Shown here piece by piece: positions 61,905-64,000 of a stretch of 64,000 bases of DNA. Source of the stretch: JBARDN01 sp963755705 (GTDB lineage: Bacteria; Desulfobacterota; Binatia; Binatales; Binataceae). A model generated the notes under the pieces. That model was given only the letters and a program-made list of their open reading frames with translations. It made no database searches and was not told the DNA's origin. The stretch is taken from NCBI GenBank assembly GCA_963755705.1, contig CAVWKW010000001.1, forward strand, positions 1,674,001 to 1,738,000, given 5' to 3'. Position numbers and translations under genes: made by a program. Position 1 is the stretch's first letter; each line of letters opens with the position of its first letter.

Positions 61905-63278
61905 GTGAGTCCGAAAGACGCCAGGCGCCAGAAGCCCGAGCAATTGGGGCTGCCGCTGGAAGGTAGAGGTGAAGCCTCGAGGGTCCAGCGCAGCGGTGAA
62001 GCGTCGACGCTGACGAACGGAGAGGAGCGCTCGGGAAGCGACCGCCTGATGGAAGCGGTGGTTGCGCGCGGCAACGTCAGGGCGGCGTTGACGCGGGTAC
62101 GTGAGAACCGGGGCAGCCCCGGAGTCGATGGCATGACGGTGGAAGAACTGCCGCAGTACCTGATGGAGCACTGGCAGGAAGCCCGCGAGCAACTACTCGC
62201 TGGAACTTACCAGCCCAAAGCGGTGCTGAGGCGGGAGATTCCCAAGCGCGATGGCGGAGTGCGAGAGCTCGGCATTCCGTGCGTGCTCGACCGGCTCATC
62301 CAACAGGCGATACTGCAGGTGCTGCAGCCGCGATTGGACCCCAGCTTCTCGGAGCACTCCTACGGCTTCCGACCGGGGCGCAGCGCGCACGACGCGGTGT
62401 TAGCGGCGCAGCGCTATGTGCAGGAAGGACGCCACTGGGTGGTGGACGTGGACCTGGAGAAGTTCTTCGACCGGGTCAACCACGATGTGCTGATGGGAAG
62501 ACTGGCGCGGCGAATCGATGACTCGCGGCTCCTGCGGCTAATCCGCCGCTATCTCAACGCCGGCCTGATGGCCGACGGGGTAGTGATGGAGCGCACTGAA
62601 GGAACGCCGCAGGGAGGACCACTGTCGCCACTGCTGGCGAATCTCCTGCTCGACGAAGTGGACAAGGAGCTGGAGAAACGCGGGCACACGTTCGTGCGCT
62701 ATGCCGACGACTGCAACGTCTATGTGCGGTCGCGGCGCGCGGGAGAACGGGTGATGGCGGCGCTGGAGCGGATGTACGCCAAGCTCCGACTTAAAGTGAA
62801 TCGCGAGAAGAGCAAGGTGGAACTCGCGCACAAGCGCAGCCTCTTGAGCTACAGCTTCTGGTACGCCAGGGGCGGCGCGGTGGCATGCCGGGTCGCACCC
62901 AAGGCGCTGCGCGCGCTCAAGCAACGCGTGCGGCTGATAACCAGACGCAGCGGCGGACGGAGCATGAGAAGCGTAGTCGCGGAACTGAGGAAGTATCTGC
63001 CGGGATGGAAGCAATACTTCCAACTGGCGGACACGCCCAAGACCTTCGCTGACTACGACAAATGGCTCCGCCACCGGCTGCGGGCGCTGCAACTCAAGCA
63101 GTGGAAGCGCGGCTCGAAGATCTATACCGAGATGCGCCGCCTCGGACTGTCGGACGCGGTCGCGGCGCAAGCCGCGGCGGTTAACCGACGCTGGTGGCAT
63201 CGGGCCGCCATGTCGGTCCACGCCGGCCTCACTGCCCGCTACTACGACCGACTTGGAGTACCCAGACTTGCCGATTAA
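61905..63278 (+). CDS. ltrA: Group II intron reverse transcriptase/maturase
   Basis: 457 aa intron-encoded protein. The reverse transcriptase domain shows RT0-RT7 features: RGSPGVDGMTVEELPQYL, PKRDGGVRELGIPCVLDRLIQQAILQVL, HSYGFRPGRSAHDAV, VVDVDLEKFFDRVNHD, GTPQGGPLSPLLANLLLDEVDKELE and the active-site FVRYADDCNVYV. The maturase (GIIM) domain follows with LRKYLPGWKQYFQLAD and LRHRLRALQLKQWKRG. No C-terminal endonuclease, as in class C. Intact and presumably functional in splicing and mobility. Confidence 0.95.
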   Translation: MSPKDARRQKPEQLGLPLEGRGEASRVQRSGEASTLTNGEERSGSDRLMEAVVARGNVRAALTRVRENRGSPGVDGMTVEELPQYLMEHWQEAREQLLAGTYQPKAVLRREIPKRDGGVRELGIPCVLDRLIQQAILQVLQPRLDPSFSEHSYGFRPGRSAHDAVLAAQRYVQEGRHWVVDVDLEKFFDRVNHDVLMGRLARRIDDSRLLRLIRRYLNAGLMADGVVMERTEGTPQGGPLSPLLANLLLDEVDKELEKRGHTFVRYADDCNVYVRSRRAGERVMAALERMYAKLRLKVNREKSKVELAHKRSLLSYSFWYARGGAVACRVAPKALRALKQRVRLITRRSGGRSMRSVVAELRKYLPGWKQYFQLADTPKTFADYDKWLRHRLRALQLKQWKRGSKIYTEMRRLGLSDAVAAQAAAVNRRWWHRAAMSVHAGLTARYYDRLGVPRLAD

Positions 63279-63290
63279 CCTCAACCTTCC

Positions 63291-63326
63291 GAACCGCCGG
63301 ATGCGGACCCGCATGTCCGGTGGTGT
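63291..63326 (+). ncRNA. Group II intron catalytic domain V
   Basis: A hairpin with outer stem ACCGCCGGA / TCCGGTGGT (nine pairs), a TG bulge and an inner TGCG/CGCA stem. This is the expected place and shape of domain V. Domain VI follows (GGCAGGGG ... CCCCCTATGCC). Confidence 0.75.
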
Positions 63327-63385
63327 GGCAGGGGAGTAGCGCTGCGGCGCTACCCCCTATGCCGATCACCAATCTTAGCGCGAGG

Positions 63386-64000
63386 CTAGCTCGCGTTCGT
63401 GATCTTGAGGTTCGTGAACTGCCACACCGGAAGGGTTTTGGTACCCGCTGCGCCCGCCAGGCCGATCTCGCCGCCGCCGGCAGGGGGCTGACCCGAAAAA
63501 GTGGTCAACTGCGTGCCGTTGATATAGAGCGTGGCCTCGGTGCCCTTGGTGACGACTCGGAGCTGATTGCTCTGATTAACGCCCTTTTTGATTGCCGCGT
63601 TCGGCGTCCAGGTCATCACTGTGATCCAGCGGTCGGCCACATGACGAAAAATCGCAAACGTCCCCAGAGCCGAGACGGTGAACTCGTAGTAGTTGTTAAG
63701 GTCGATGGCCCAGAAAATAAAACCGCCATATGCATGCCCCTCCTGGGGACCAATCGTCGTCGGCTCGATCGTGACGCAGGCGTCCATGTCGGTGAACACA
63801 TTGCCGTTGTTGAGCGCGTCGGATTCAGAGTTCAGCGGCGGCTTGATCAGGAGGGCCCCGTTCTGCACCGAAAGGATCGCGGTGGCCGCTCCCCAGTTGG
63901 CCTGCAGGGTCTTAAAATCGTCTTGAAGCAAAACTGTACTGCCCATGCAGGCGAACGCCGGTATCGCGCGCGAACCGATCGTCGCGAGCAGCACTCCAAG
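63386..64000 (-). CDS. Secreted protein with LamG/DUF1080-like beta-sandwich domain, 5' partial
   Basis: At least 202 aa, truncated by the window edge. The visible N-terminus (LGVLLATIGSRAIPAFACMG) is the end of a signal sequence, so the true start is beyond 64000. The domain resembles concanavalin-like folds: LQDDFKTLQANWG, VFTDMDACVTIEP, GHAYGGFIFWAIDLNNYYEFTVSALGTFAIFRHVADRWI, NQLRVVTKGTEATLYINGTQLTTFSG. A carbohydrate- or protein-binding role is possible; function not known. It is convergent with the group II intron. Confidence 0.75.
   Translation of the reverse strand, partial: LGVLLATIGSRAIPAFACMGSTVLLQDDFKTLQANWGAATAILSVQNGALLIKPPLNSESDALNNGNVFTDMDACVTIEPTTIGPQEGHAYGGFIFWAIDLNNYYEFTVSALGTFAIFRHVADRWITVMTWTPNAAIKKGVNQSNQLRVVTKGTEATLYINGTQLTTFSGQPPAGGGEIGLAGAAGTKTLPVWQFTNLKITNAS

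Larger units (their letters stand above)
61497..63366 (+). mobile_element. Group II (class C) intron
   Basis: A complete retroelement of 1870 bp. It begins with the 5' consensus GTGCG (61497) and ends with a domain VI hairpin and terminal GAT (63366), an AY 3' end. It encodes one maturase in domain IV. It has no HNH part, sits directly behind a rho-independent terminator in the orientation of transcription, and lies between two convergent genes, all typical of group IIC. Confidence 0.88.

Overview
The window is a high-GC chromosome segment from a Gram-negative bacterium. Outer-membrane proteins, a TonB/ExbBD system, lipoprotein and signal peptides, and a GatCAB amidotransferase support this. 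The gene mix (two luciferase-like flavin oxidoreductases, a CaiB/BaiF CoA-transferase, an acyl-CoA dehydrogenase, an ACMSD-like amidohydrolase, class II ketol-acid reductoisomerase, inositol-3-phosphate synthase) resembles soil or aquatic uncultured lineages near Desulfobacterota/Binatota. That placement is inference; no rRNA is present.

Layout. 1-9.7 kb is mostly housekeeping: Mrp, ferredoxin, Ino1, a VOC/ArsR-DUF2087 divergon around a perfect 26-bp palindrome, CoaBC, a small-protein pair ending in DUF2283, type-4 UDG, the NfeD-slipin pair and a histidine phosphatase. 9.7-12.8 kb holds an orphan tungstate/molybdate-binding protein, a beta-barrel protein and a divergent HTH-plus-periplasmic-binding-like regulator. 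12.8-18.2 kb carries ilvC, recO, a MoxR-type ATPase, a CoA-transferase and a Phd/RelE toxin-antitoxin pair. 18.3-23.2 kb is a metal-acquisition locus (small Cys/His protein, TonB-dependent receptor, ExbB, ExbD, TonB), followed by a TldD/PmbA pair to 26.3 kb. 26.3-27.3 kb is gene-free and full of repeats.

27.3-44.3 kb is accessory metabolism: GNAT, a repeat lipoprotein, a ThDP enzyme, an Omp85-like barrel, methyltransferases, flavin oxidoreductase, HAD, cupin, an HTH-citrate synthase, a GNAT gene bracketed by a 38-bp direct repeat, alcohol dehydrogenase, amidohydrolase, a second DUF2283 pair, acyl-CoA dehydrogenase, a FecR-domain protein and a PhyH oxygenase. 44.4-49.6 kb holds gatCAB, yraN and serS. 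49.8-53.5 kb is pstB-phoU-phoB-phoR and tRNA-Arg(ACG). 53.7-55.9 kb is a small signalling cluster (histidine kinase, single-domain response regulator, MEDS protein). The rest contains an MFS transporter, a DUF2086 oxygenase, an esterase, a DUF2784 membrane protein, a second luciferase-like enzyme, a group IIC intron sitting behind a terminator hairpin, and a partial secreted protein.

The most interesting points are two independent copies of an overlapping gene pair (a nuclease-fold-like small protein plus DUF2283) that looks like a toxin-antitoxin module; the 26-bp operator overlapping a start codon; the direct-repeat-bracketed GNAT segment at the 3' end of the citrate synthase gene; and several families of dispersed intergenic palindromic repeats.
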